29,942 nt of DNA from Algorimicrobium sp002414705 (GCA_963972425.1 CAXAUF010000037.1:1-29942); one strand, 5' to 3'. Shown: positions 7,189 to 15,786, numbered from the stretch's first letter. A program made the numbers and translations. Notes: generated from the sequence alone by a model not told the origin.

Positions 7189-7623
7189 TTAGGCTTCTTT
7201 GCTTTGCATTACTTTGAAACAATTACGTATATATGCCATTTTTAAAACTGTCATTTTATCAATGACAGTTTGTAGTTCTTTTTTACTTATGACAGAAACA
7301 GCATTAATATGCTTTTGAAACTCAAAACCAATAATTTCACTTGATTTTAAGCCTTTTTTAAGCGTGTTTCTGCAATCATTTATTGAGATAAACGGAATAA
7401 CACTTCCTTTTAAATAATATGCATAAAAGCCACCTATTTGCAACATCATAGATAAATGAAATAGTGTGTTCCTCTCTTCTTCGTTTGATATAGTGACTAC
7501 AAAACAATTAGGACAGGGATTTGTTAAAGGTTTTCCGCTGTTTAGACCTTTATTTAGGATGAAAAAATGAGGGTTCGAGTAAGTGCGACCAGTTTTGTGT
7601 GTTTTTAGTTCAAAAGTTGACAT
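7189..7623 (-). CDS. Orphan protein, probably DUF6943
   Basis: A 144-aa soluble protein beginning MSTFELKTHKTGRTYSNPHF. The block KGLNSGKPLTNPCPNCFVV at residues 25-43, with a CPNC pair, resembles what I remember of the DUF6943 family found in mobile regions of flavobacteria; I cannot confirm this here. The rest (NTLFHLSMMLQIGGFYAYYLKGSVIPFISINDCRN) looks like a mixed alpha/beta fold. Only one CxxC is present, so a zinc finger would need another partner. Upstream lies a structured non-coding stretch (7622-7870), and an inverted repeat arm covers its start codon. Function unknown. Confidence 0.6.
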   Translation of the reverse strand: MSTFELKTHKTGRTYSNPHFFILNKGLNSGKPLTNPCPNCFVVTISNEEERNTLFHLSMMLQIGGFYAYYLKGSVIPFISINDCRNTLKKGLKSSEIIGFEFQKHINAVSVISKKELQTVIDKMTVLKMAYIRNCFKVMQSKEA

Positions 7624-7870
7624 AGCTATCTAATTTAAAATTGCTTCGCCACGCTTCGCACCATTATTTTTTTTGAAAAGAAAAAAAGATAGCTATAGTT
7701 ATTGTGGCGTGGGTAAGGCTGTCAAGGTTTTTGGATAAAAGTTTTTTGAGTTAAATTGTTTAATGAAAAAGAAAAAGGTTTTTGAAAAAAGTTTTATTCA
7801 AAACCCGTAGGGCTTGACCTTTATAGCCTTGTGCGGCTGGCAGAGGTAGCCACATATATTTGCTACCTTT
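7622..7870. other. Structured non-coding region (candidate RNA or transfer/replication site)
   Basis: About 250 bp without a credible gene but with dense secondary structure. It has a 9-bp inverted repeat (7622-7630 with 7688-7696). A longer pairing joins AAGGCTGTCAAG (7715-7726) with CTTGAC (7813-7818) and AGCCTT (7825-7830), 12 pairs interrupted by a 6-nt bulge. A direct repeat of about 24 bp recurs with a 51-bp period (7726-7749 and 7777-7800). A plus-strand terminator-like hairpin follows at 7844-7875. The two paired GC-rich arms enclose an A/T-rich loop. This could be a plus-strand small RNA of about 200 nt, or an origin-type site. Confidence 0.45.
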
Positions 7871-7875
7871 TTTTA
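7844..7875 (+). terminator. Rho-independent terminator-like hairpin on the plus strand
   Basis: AGGTAGC (7844-7850) pairs with GCTACCT (7862-7868) over an 11-nt loop and is followed by a run of T on the plus strand. No plus-strand protein gene precedes it, so it may end a non-coding transcript. It also overlaps the stop of the minus-strand HTH gene. Confidence 0.5.
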
Positions 7876-8160
7876 TTTTAATTGATTCCTTTTTAGTGTA
7901 TCTATAATTTCTTGCTTATTGTAGTAACGTCTGTTACCTATGCAATAGCTGTTTACTTTACCCTTATTTGTCCAATTCCAAAGTGTAGTTGAGTTAATTT
8001 TTAAATATTCTGCTGTTTCTTGTCTTGTTAAATAGACATCGTTTTCTTTGGTGTTCAAATCATCTAAATAACTTTTTATTTTAAGTAATAATTTATCTGC
8101 TACTTTATCCGCTAATTCATCTACTGATACTTCTGTAATTTGTATTGTTTTTGTTATCAT
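7873..8160 (-). CDS. Small HTH DNA-binding protein (excisionase/HTH_17 type)
   Basis: A 95-aa protein. Residues 1-40 are a helical segment; residues 43-90 form a winged-helix domain of the excisionase/MerR-like type: VYLTRQETAEYLKINSTTLWNWTNKGKVNSYCIGNRRYYNKQEIIDTL, where the WNWTNKGKV turn and the GNRRYY wing are diagnostic of HTH_17 proteins. Members act as recombination directionality factors or small regulators on Bacteroidetes mobile elements. It sits far from int, so a regulator of the neighbouring orphan genes is as likely as an excisionase. A CAAAAATA (-7 box on the minus strand) lies at 8178-8185. Confidence 0.75.
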   Translation of the reverse strand: MITKTIQITEVSVDELADKVADKLLLKIKSYLDDLNTKENDVYLTRQETAEYLKINSTTLWNWTNKGKVNSYCIGNRRYYNKQEIIDTLKRNQLK

Positions 8161-8302
8161 AATATTAATTTTTAGAACAAAAATAAAACACTTTTCTGGG
8201 GAATTAACACTTAAAAAAATAGGTTACACTACGTGTTTGAGCGTTGGATGAAGCGTTTGTATAGGTAGCGTTTTAAATAGTTGTTTGATAAAACAGCATT
8301 TA

Positions 8303-8350
8303 AACAAGCTACTTATGCAGGACTTTTAGACAATAGCTTGTTGCTTTTTT
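8303..8350 (+). terminator. Terminator-like hairpin
   Basis: AACAAGCTA (8303-8311) pairs perfectly with TAGCTTGTT (8334-8342), loop 22 nt, followed by GCTTTTTT on the plus strand. The long loop makes it a weak terminator; it could be part of another structure. Confidence 0.4.
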
Positions 8351-8644
8351 GAGGCACGATAAAAAGTAATGTGCTATGGCGTAGTTCTACATATTCTAAA
8401 CCTATTTTTTTATATCCTATTTCTTGGGTGGTGGGGAAAAGTGGTTTTTAATATTTGTTAGCGAAATGAAACAAACAAAGACTTGAGGTAAGGAATACTT
8501 GGACTTAACGATGGTTTTGTGCAGTTGAATGAGATAACGAATATTATTATCAATTAACGTAACACTTTAAATGTTCGACTTTTTAATGCTTGTTCAAAAT
8601 ATGGTTAAAAGTTCGGATGTGAGCGTTGGCTGTGTGGATATTTT

Positions 8645-8732
8645 ACATAATAGCAGTTATAGCTACGAAAACATAATAACACGCCGTAGGCAACCATTGA
8701 AAAGGTTTTTGCTACTATAACTTCTATTATGT
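8645..8732. repeat. Long interrupted inverted repeat
   Basis: ACATAATAG (8645-8653) pairs with CTATTATGT (8724-8732). After one mismatch AGTTATA (8655-8661) pairs with TATAACT (8716-8722), and TAGC/GCTA pairing can continue after a 3-nt bulge. The stem is about 17-20 pairs around a loop of some 47-50 nt that contains a GC-rich segment. Confidence 0.65.
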
Positions 8733-8947
8733 AACATAGCTTGGGGTTGTTTTTGTGGCGCAATAGTTGTTTGAGCGTTGGCAATGGCTCTTTGCTTTTT
8801 TATTGTACTGATTTCTAAAAATAGCTATTTTTAAATAAAACAAGCAATGTGCCATTATAGCGTTGGCTACAACTATTGTGACATAAAAACGACTATGCAG
8901 TGGCAAGGGGAACAACACAAAAGACAGAGGATTTTGAGGTACGAAAA

Positions 8948-9460
8948 AACTGGGTTTTGGGTTGTGGGGAAATTAGTAAAGTATTACATATTAGAATTAA
9001 TAAAAGTCAAAAAGCCTTTATGTTTTTCTAATTTGGTATAAGACGTATTGGCTTTTTTGTTATTATTTAAACCCTTACTACGTGCTACTTCTTGCTTTTC
9101 AGGCATTTCTGCTAATGTCGTTTTTAAAATATCGGCAAGTATGGGTTTTAATTTTATAAAATCTGTTAAAGTTAAGCGAGCAGAAAGGTCGCTTTGAACA
9201 ACTGCCAAATTAAACAAATCCATAAGATCTGCTTCTGATATTTCTAAAATAATAGGCATTTTTTTTATTGGCTGATTAACACATAATTTTTCAATTTTAA
9301 CCAAAAGTTCCTCTACAGATGGCTTATGTCTAACCTGAAATTTCTTCCATTTTAAAACCGTTTTTTTAGAATTTTGTTTTTTGTTAGACATATTATTTAA
9401 CTTATTAAAAATATAGAAAAGTTACTTATAATTTTAGTTCCAAAAATAACTGGGTTTTGG
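8948..9460 (+). repeat. 13-bp direct repeat flanking a small gene
   Basis: AACTGGGTTTTGG occurs at 8948-8960 and 9448-9460, exactly 500 bp apart, with 16 of 17 bases matching when extended left. The copies flank the 135-aa gene at 8984-9391. Confidence 0.6.
8984..9391 (-). CDS. Orphan hypothetical protein
   Basis: A 135-aa basic protein that I do not recognise. It opens with a lysine-rich stretch (MSNKKQNSKKTVLKWKKFQ), has a leucine-rich helical middle (residues about 28-95, including SEADLMDLFNLAVVQSDL and LKPILADILKTTLAEM) and a second basic tail (EVARSKGLNNNKKANTS). There is no signal or membrane segment. The basic ends and helical core would suit a nucleic-acid-binding accessory protein, but that is a guess. 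It lies downstream of res after about 90 bp and is bracketed by a 13-bp direct repeat. A CAAAAATA (-7 type box, minus strand) lies at 9441-9448, 50 bp upstream of its start. Confidence 0.55.
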   Translation of the reverse strand: MSNKKQNSKKTVLKWKKFQVRHKPSVEELLVKIEKLCVNQPIKKMPIILEISEADLMDLFNLAVVQSDLSARLTLTDFIKLKPILADILKTTLAEMPEKQEVARSKGLNNNKKANTSYTKLEKHKGFLTFINSNM

Positions 9461-9481
9461 TGACTAGTTATGATTTTAACT

Positions 9482-12310
9482 CTACAGTTCTACGCCCAAT
9501 TGCTTTTCTGTACTTTCTTTAAATTCTTTTTCCAATTTTTTATTATAAAGAGGTAAACCAATAAGCTTATAGTTTTTATCTTCTGCTTTTAATAATTTAT
9601 CTTTTGAATATTTTACAGAAATACGGTCTAAAAATTCTTGTTTCCATCCTTCCGCACTATCGTTATAACCATTTGAAGCATCTTTAAATTGATTCCCTTT
9701 TGGCTCAATAAAAACTTGATAATGTAATTCCTCCGTTTCTGACTTTAGAAATAATATAAAATCTGGCATAAAACCACGACCCGTTTTGAAATCGTGAATT
9801 TTATAAACCTCCTCATTTCTTAAAAGATTTACTTCTTTGAATTTATCTTCAAAATTGGCTATTTTATTTTCTAAAAACTTCACTAATTCTCTTTCTTCTG
9901 ATGTGCCATAAAATGCTGTTAAAGGATACCAATCTTTATCTTTTAAACGTGTTTCTATTGTTTCACTTTCGGGCTCTTTTACTACGTAAATTGGTTTAGG
10001 TATTTTGTAGTAGTTATTTAAACGCACTGGCTTAAATTCTGTACCGATATGTGGATTTGAAATTAATTCTATTTCCTTTTCAAGTTTATTAAATACATTG
10101 GTTAAGATTCTAACTTGTTCTTTAGGTTCTATCATTGCAAATCGCTCAATATCTGAAACCTCTTTTAGATTTTCATTTTCAGGAACCACAACAGAAATAT
10201 TAAAACTACCGAAATATTCATCTTTAAAAGCATCTTCAATACATTCTATATTGATTTCTTCTTTTAATTTATTAAAACGCAATATTGACTTTTCTTTTTT
10301 AGTTTGAATATTTAATGCTTTGTATCTGGTGTTACGTGGTGTTTTGTTTAATGGTAGTGTTATAGTTCTTTTCTTTTCTTGAATGGTTTCATAGCGCGTT
10401 ACATCTTCTGTATCTTTTTCAAATTCTAATTTTGTAACATTTAATGCTATTTCTTCTAGCTTGTCTTCAAAGCTCCAATCTTTTTTTAATTCTTCTAAAT
10501 CTCGTTTACGTCTATTAGGATTCGCTACTTTTTCGTTTGTATAAACATTTAACGTATTGTAGAAGCTTAATTTATCTTTCTTAATTTCAGGCTTAATGTC
10601 AAAGATTTTTAATTGCTTTTCTTTACCTGGCAATAATTCTTGACGTTTCAATTCTTTTTTAAGTTCTGCTATATATCTTTCGTCTTTATCACTGTGGAAA
10701 TAAAACTCTTCTAACACGCGTAATTCGTGATCTAGATTTTTGTCAAATTTCCTTTTAATAGGAATATGCTCTTCATATTTAAAAGGATAGTAACGAACAC
10801 CCCTACCTATTAACTGAACTTCTGACGTAGTACTACCACCTGCTTTTCCTTTATTAGTACCACCTGTGTTTTGACCTTCGTACATACGTACAATATCAAA
10901 TAAATTTAATACATCCCAGCCTTCTGTAAGTCTTTGGCAGGTAAATATTGCAGTAATAGGATTGTTTTTGTCTTCTAAACTATTTAATAATTTATCTTGT
11001 TCAGGCGTTGTCTTATCTGCATCACGCATACCCGATTTTATTGCCTTTGCTGTTTTATCTGAAGAGTGTGTTATGATGCAGTTATTAGGATTGAAAGCAT
11101 CCTTTAAATAGCTTATTACACTATTATATGAAATATCATTATCTGATATATAATTACGTATATCTACAATTCTACTTTGACCTACTTCATATATTTCTTG
11201 CGCTTCAATTTTTTCAATGGTTTGAAGAAACTTAAAATCTTCAACAGCTAGGTTGTCTATTATTTCTCTGAAAAACTCATAATCTGATTCTACGTTTTCT
11301 TCTCTTTTAGAGGTAACAAATTTACTTCTGAATAAAATGACTGGTTTGAAATTTGGAAGATTATGTTTTACACCCATTTTATAGCGATACCAATTAAAGA
11401 TAAGCGCCTGTAACACTCTTAATTTTTTATTGAATGATGATGACACTAGATTGATTTCCTTTGTGTAACCTGCTTTTAAAAAGTCTTTTAATTCAAACCT
11501 AATAATTGTTTTGGGTAGGTATTTTTCTTCTACTTTTTTATTGGATGGTACTGTTGCTGTAAACTCCAATAGTACATTTTTATTTTCTTCACTATTATTT
11601 CTATCTCCTTTATGAAGTATTAAATCATTTACGGTGTGTTCCCAACTTTTCTCTACATCTTTTTCGCTTGCATTGTCTGCTAATTCTGTAACAATATCAA
11701 GTTCTGTTTGCACATCTTCTTTTGCCTTTGTAGCTGAATTTAAATGGTGTGCTTCATCTGCTAGCATTACAATATTACGTTGCTGTAAATCATCTAAAAA
11801 CACACTATTCTCCTTTACTTGGTATACTGCATTGTGTAGCTTATGTATAGAGGTAAAGTGAATTTCTATATCATCAGTATCACTAGAAAAGGTCTCAACC
11901 TTTTTTATGTTTACCGTTTTTTTATCAATTACTATAGGATTGGAAAACAAGTATTTATTATGATCTGGGTCTGTGAGGTTATCTTCTGTTTTACCAACAA
12001 TATTGTTTTGATTTACAAAGAATATAAAGTTGCGATAGCCTTTTTCATAATAGTATATTATTAAAGCTGCCATTAACAATGTTTTACCTGTACCTGTTGC
12101 AAGATTAAACAGTAAACTTGTTGGTGCGTAATCGCCTTTATGTTCTTTAATAGCCTCTGCTGTTAAGAAGTTTTCTAATGCTTCTCGTTGCCAATCAAAC
12201 AGCTCATATCTTAAATTATCTGTAATAAATTCTGGAACTTTAGATTTTGATAAACCTAAATCAAAAGCATCCATTTTTATGGTTTCGTATAGTGCCTTTA
12301 TATCTGCCAT
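9482..12310 (-). CDS. res: Type III restriction enzyme, Res subunit
   Basis: A 942-aa ATP-dependent translocase/nuclease that cuts DNA when two unmethylated, opposed sites of its partner Mod are present. Superfamily 2 helicase motifs are intact: Walker A ATGTGKT at 71-77, DEAH at 185-188, TAT (motif III) at 251-253, and motif VI QLIGRGVRYYPF at 499-510. The C-terminal nuclease has the PD-(D/E)xK pattern, PDFILF at 849-854 and EPK at 869-871. Length is typical for Type III Res. It overlaps the rhuM stop by one base (TAATG), so translation is probably coupled. A weak hairpin (ATAACT/AGTTAT, 9446-9471) followed by T's may end the operon. Confidence 0.95.
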   Translation of the reverse strand: MADIKALYETIKMDAFDLGLSKSKVPEFITDNLRYELFDWQREALENFLTAEAIKEHKGDYAPTSLLFNLATGTGKTLLMAALIIYYYEKGYRNFIFFVNQNNIVGKTEDNLTDPDHNKYLFSNPIVIDKKTVNIKKVETFSSDTDDIEIHFTSIHKLHNAVYQVKENSVFLDDLQQRNIVMLADEAHHLNSATKAKEDVQTELDIVTELADNASEKDVEKSWEHTVNDLILHKGDRNNSEENKNVLLEFTATVPSNKKVEEKYLPKTIIRFELKDFLKAGYTKEINLVSSSFNKKLRVLQALIFNWYRYKMGVKHNLPNFKPVILFRSKFVTSKREENVESDYEFFREIIDNLAVEDFKFLQTIEKIEAQEIYEVGQSRIVDIRNYISDNDISYNSVISYLKDAFNPNNCIITHSSDKTAKAIKSGMRDADKTTPEQDKLLNSLEDKNNPITAIFTCQRLTEGWDVLNLFDIVRMYEGQNTGGTNKGKAGGSTTSEVQLIGRGVRYYPFKYEEHIPIKRKFDKNLDHELRVLEEFYFHSDKDERYIAELKKELKRQELLPGKEKQLKIFDIKPEIKKDKLSFYNTLNVYTNEKVANPNRRKRDLEELKKDWSFEDKLEEIALNVTKLEFEKDTEDVTRYETIQEKKRTITLPLNKTPRNTRYKALNIQTKKEKSILRFNKLKEEINIECIEDAFKDEYFGSFNISVVVPENENLKEVSDIERFAMIEPKEQVRILTNVFNKLEKEIELISNPHIGTEFKPVRLNNYYKIPKPIYVVKEPESETIETRLKDKDWYPLTAFYGTSEERELVKFLENKIANFEDKFKEVNLLRNEEVYKIHDFKTGRGFMPDFILFLKSETEELHYQVFIEPKGNQFKDASNGYNDSAEGWKQEFLDRISVKYSKDKLLKAEDKNYKLIGLPLYNKKLEKEFKESTEKQLGVEL

Positions 12311-13338
12311 TATTTATCTTTTTTTTGATTTAGTTTTTTTACCATTTTATCAAAGTCTGATTCTATACTTTGCTTTTTGTTAAATGTATCATATTCTTTA
12401 AACGCTTTATTTTCTGCTTGCTTTTTAGACTTTTTACCTAACCCATCCAATACTTTATATTCATTAAACTCTAGAAACCTATTTACACTGCTTGCTAATT
12501 GCCCCATTGTAAAGGTGTTTTCTCTTTCAATTAAACCTTCTATATAATCAAAATAGCTTGTTACTGTGCGCTCTAATTGTTTGATTTCCTTTTCTTCTAG
12601 GTAATTTTTGGCAATATTAGTATCGCTTTTTAAAATTCTTCCTTCAGGTGCATTTTTCCAAGTTTTTAAACCCATTTTAGGCTTTTTACTATCTGCTTTC
12701 AAATAAATAATTTCAGCAGCTGTTTTGCCTGTTATGGCATAATGAAATTTGTTTTGAATAGTAGCATAAAACTTTTTTGTAATGGATGAATTTTTATCAT
12801 AATCTATACTGCACTCCGCAAAGATATCTGTTACTTGTTGGTAAATTCTACGTTCACTTGCACGAATGGAACGAACACGCTCTAATAACTCTTTAAAATA
12901 ATCTTTACCAAATAGTGTTTTCCCTTGTTTTAAACGTTCATCATCTATAGTAAAGCCTTTTATAATATACTCTTTAAGTGTTTTGGTTGCCCATATACGA
13001 AATTGCGTTGCCTTTGCACTATTTACCCTATAACCTACAGAAATAATGGCGTCGAGGTTATAAAAGTTTGTGTTGTATTTTTTACCATCTGCCGCAGTAT
13101 GTGCAAATTTTGCACTAACTGAATCTTTATCCAACTCATTATCTTCAAAGATATTACCTAAATGCTTTGTAACTACTGTTCTATCTACACCAAAAAGATC
13201 TGCTATTTTTTGTTGTGTTAACCAAACAGTTTCATTTTGCACATAAATTTCTATTTTAACTTCACCGTTAGGTGCAGTGTATAAAATAAAGTCTGACAAT
13301 TCATCTGATGGTTTGAGTGATTTATTTTCTTCTGACAT
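12310..13338 (-). CDS. rhuM: RhuM family protein between mod and res
   Basis: A 342-aa protein of the RhuM family (Pfam Virulence_RhuM), named after a gene of Salmonella pathogenicity island 3; molecular function is unknown. Residues 18-35 form a small beta unit, 38-65 a helix-turn-helix (VWLTQQKIADLFGVDRTVVTKHLGNIF), then NFYNLDAIISVGYRVNSAKATQFRIWA at about 91-117, the family signature. The C-terminal half is helical and charged. The gene sits between mod (5-bp gap) and res (1-bp overlap), so it is an integral member of the R-M operon. It could be a regulator, a subunit or an accessory defence factor; only its position argues for a role in the system. Confidence 0.88.
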   Translation of the reverse strand: MSEENKSLKPSDELSDFILYTAPNGEVKIEIYVQNETVWLTQQKIADLFGVDRTVVTKHLGNIFEDNELDKDSVSAKFAHTAADGKKYNTNFYNLDAIISVGYRVNSAKATQFRIWATKTLKEYIIKGFTIDDERLKQGKTLFGKDYFKELLERVRSIRASERRIYQQVTDIFAECSIDYDKNSSITKKFYATIQNKFHYAITGKTAAEIIYLKADSKKPKMGLKTWKNAPEGRILKSDTNIAKNYLEEKEIKQLERTVTSYFDYIEGLIERENTFTMGQLASSVNRFLEFNEYKVLDGLGKKSKKQAENKAFKEYDTFNKKQSIESDFDKMVKKLNQKKDK

Positions 13339-13343
13339 TGTAA

Positions 13344-15473
13344 TTACTCTTTTATTTGATAGAAATCTTTTGTTAAAGCTATATCTTCTGGGGAAATATT
13401 GTGTTTGCTATCTTCCATTTCGCTAACATTTACATAGAGTTGGTTATTATCTAGCATTTTACAGAATACTTCCTTTTGCTTTTCTAATGGTAGTGCTATA
13501 AATTTTTCTTCTTTAGCAACTACTTCTTTAAACTCTTTAATTTTTAGGTTGTAGTGTAAAAAGTAATTTGAGTATAAATCATTAAATAACTCCATTAGTT
13601 CTTCATAACCATTACAAGCTAGTATTTTGTCTTTAGCGTTTTGATTGTTTTTTGCTAATTCTAAATAAGTAAAAGAACCACCACCTTGCCAGCTAACGAT
13701 TTTAGAAATACCCGTAGAATCACCATCAATCACATTTTTCAATCTATTTGTGCTATCATTTTCTTTATAGTCTAACTGCTCAATACCTATATATTGTCTT
13801 CCCATTTTGTGTGCAACAGCAGCAGTAGTACCACTACCCAAATGATAATCCATAACAATATCCTCTTCATCCGTAGCTATTTCGATTATTCTTTTTAATA
13901 ATGCCTCTGGTTTTTTACCATTTTTTAAAGTGACACCTCCTTCATTAGCTAAAGAATCCCAGGATAAGTCATCCCAAAAATCTGATAGCCTTTGGGTCGG
14001 CATAATCTCTCCATCAATATCTTGAAGTTTACTGGAATAGAAAGCTAATAAACGTCCCTTTTTTAAATAATGATTTGATTCATTTTCGCTTGGAACTTCA
14101 ATAATTCTATTTGGATGTTTTTTTGATTCAGCTATGCCCTCCTTCATTCTAGATGAAGGCTTATGTGGGCCATAAGTAGCAAAAACAGACTCCGCATTCT
14201 CTAAAGCAAAATTTTCTATTTCGTTATTTAATAAGTTACGAGCAGTTTTCTTATCATATTTATTTTCTAAATCTTTTAATGACATAAATCCTAAATTCTC
14301 AATAGCAACATCCGATATACTCTTAATTACCCAATCTTCTGAAGGCTCGTTACGATTAGTAATTACTTTATTATAATCCTTTTGATAACCTGCTTTAACA
14401 TATCCCTTTTTTAAAGCTTCTTTCTTGTTTCCTTTTGTAAATATTAAGATAGATTCAGAAACATTTACTAAACCTGGGTTAATAACCTTAAATCCAGCTG
14501 GGGTAGATGTTTTGATTGATATCTCTGGTAGTGATTGTTTTACACCAAATATATCATCCATTAAAATTTTTAGATAAGCCTGTTCTATATAGTCAATCTG
14601 AACAAATATGACTCCATTCTCTGAAAGTAATTTTATAGCATTTTCAAATCGATTTTTCATAAAAGTTAGCCAAGTACTATGATTAAAACTATCATTATAT
14701 GCAAAGCTGTCTCCATTTGTATTATAAGGCGGATCAATATAAATAAGCTTTATTTTTCCTTTAAACTCCTCCTTTAAGCTTTCTAATGCTAATAAGTTAT
14801 TGCCTTTTATAATTAAATTATCTGTAATGGTATCTGCTGGCAAGCCCCGCTTTTTATTAATGGCTGCATCTCTAGTAAAGCTTTTGGGTTTGCTTTCGCC
14901 ATTAGCATCATACTTTGTAATGCTGGTAAATGCTTTAGGCTCTAACAAACGGTCTATTTCGTCCTTGGCAACAATGGTGTTAAAAAATATTTCTTTGCGT
15001 TTGGTTTGCTTTTCGTTGTATTGTTGTGGCTTGTAGCCTTTTTTAGCATCTGTTTTGCTTACTTCTTCATCGTATTCAAAATAGGTGTCTAAACCTTCTT
15101 CTGTACTTTGACCGCCTTCTAGAATGCAATCTTTATAGGGGAAGTCTAAAACTACATCTGTGTTATCTTTTATAAATTTACCACCAACCGATAAACCAAT
15201 TTGGTTTATATAATTGGTAAAACTGTTATCTATTTTATTTTGCTCTAAAAAGAATTTAAACTCACTGGCTTTAAACACATACACCTCTTTAATTTTTATA
15301 AAGAATTGCTCTCTTGAAGCTTCATCTTGTAATAATAATTCGATGAGTTTTTCGTCTAAATCATCAGTAAAACTTTTTACTTTATTCCCCATTAACTCGC
15401 CTTCATCGTCTACAAATCGATCGTCTTGTTTTAGTAAATTTTCTAGATGTTGTTTGTATGTATTATTAGCCAT
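13344..15473 (-). CDS. mod: Type III DNA methyltransferase, Mod subunit
   Basis: A 709-aa adenine methyltransferase that recognises the target sequence for both methylation and restriction. Motif order is beta-class, as in Type III Mod: catalytic DPPY at 247-250 (LIYIDPPYNTNGDSF) precedes the SAM-binding motif HLGSGT at 544-549. The segment between (about 300-530) would hold the target-recognition domain. Residues 1-180 form a helical N-terminal region. The gene starts directly after the stop of the XRE gene (TAA-ATG). The reading frame is open throughout, with no simple-repeat tract of the kind that causes phase-variable mod genes. Confidence 0.95.
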   Translation of the reverse strand: MANNTYKQHLENLLKQDDRFVDDEGELMGNKVKSFTDDLDEKLIELLLQDEASREQFFIKIKEVYVFKASEFKFFLEQNKIDNSFTNYINQIGLSVGGKFIKDNTDVVLDFPYKDCILEGGQSTEEGLDTYFEYDEEVSKTDAKKGYKPQQYNEKQTKRKEIFFNTIVAKDEIDRLLEPKAFTSITKYDANGESKPKSFTRDAAINKKRGLPADTITDNLIIKGNNLLALESLKEEFKGKIKLIYIDPPYNTNGDSFAYNDSFNHSTWLTFMKNRFENAIKLLSENGVIFVQIDYIEQAYLKILMDDIFGVKQSLPEISIKTSTPAGFKVINPGLVNVSESILIFTKGNKKEALKKGYVKAGYQKDYNKVITNRNEPSEDWVIKSISDVAIENLGFMSLKDLENKYDKKTARNLLNNEIENFALENAESVFATYGPHKPSSRMKEGIAESKKHPNRIIEVPSENESNHYLKKGRLLAFYSSKLQDIDGEIMPTQRLSDFWDDLSWDSLANEGGVTLKNGKKPEALLKRIIEIATDEEDIVMDYHLGSGTTAAVAHKMGRQYIGIEQLDYKENDSTNRLKNVIDGDSTGISKIVSWQGGGSFTYLELAKNNQNAKDKILACNGYEELMELFNDLYSNYFLHYNLKIKEFKEVVAKEEKFIALPLEKQKEVFCKMLDNNQLYVNVSEMEDSKHNISPEDIALTKDFYQIKE

Positions 15474-15770
15474 TTATTTTGATGTTTTTTGATTGTATTT
15501 AACTTCTTTTTCTGCCACTTTTAGGATTTCTAGCTTTTGGTCTTCATCACTAATTACTTGATATACTTTGTCTGCCAACCAATATTTTATCATTTCAGAT
15601 TCACTGACATTAAATAATTCAGATAGTTTAGGTAGGTGATTGCGACTTGCGCTTTTTTCATTACGCTCTATTTTACTAATAAAAGCCGTATCTACCTCAA
15701 GGAAAGCAGCTACTTCTCGTTGCAGTAACCCTTTGTTTTCACGTATATTTTTTATGTATTCTCCGAACAT
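15474..15770 (-). CDS. XRE-family regulator heading the R-M operon
   Basis: A 98-aa protein with a Cro/cI-type helix-turn-helix at residues 5-60 (IRENKGLLQREVAAFLEVDTAFISKIERNEKSAS) and a short acidic/basic tail. Size, fold and place (directly upstream of mod, stop and start codons adjacent) match controller (C) proteins that time expression of restriction genes when an R-M system enters a new host. An imperfect palindrome 17 bp upstream of its start is a candidate operator. That it controls this operon is inference; the family call is firm. Confidence 0.85.
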   Translation of the reverse strand: MFGEYIKNIRENKGLLQREVAAFLEVDTAFISKIERNEKSASRNHLPKLSELFNVSESEMIKYWLADKVYQVISDEDQKLEILKVAEKEVKYNQKTSK

Positions 15771-15786
15771 AGCATAAGCTCTTTAT

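Larger units (their letters stand above)
8238..8867 (+). repeat. Dispersed AGCGTTGG repeats (4 copies)
   Basis: TGAGCGTTGG occurs at 8238-8247, 8620-8629 and 8772-8781; the shorter AGCGTTGGC is at 8859-8867. All are in the same orientation and are GC-rich islands in AT-rich DNA. Confidence 0.7.
8161..8983. other. 823-bp stretch with no credible gene
   Basis: Only short spurious reading frames are present on either strand. It holds four AGCGTTGG motifs, a terminator-like hairpin at 8303-8350, and a long interrupted inverted repeat at 8645-8732. It lies in the part of the element where related Bacteroidetes elements often carry mobilisation genes, none of which I can see. It may be a decayed locus, a transfer origin or a non-coding cassette. 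Confidence 0.6.

Noticed and set aside
8620..8781. Integron attC site
   Set aside because: A hairpin and GTTGG motifs are present, but the paired R and L boxes of attC cannot be laid out, and no integron integrase is seen.
8727..9041. Short reading frames on both strands at 8727-8918 and 8847-9041
   Set aside because: Low-complexity, unlikely composition, overlapping each other in a repeat-rich spacer; no family resemblance.
13344..15473. Phase-variable mod gene
   Set aside because: No simple-repeat tract long enough to cause frameshifting was seen in the coding sequence.
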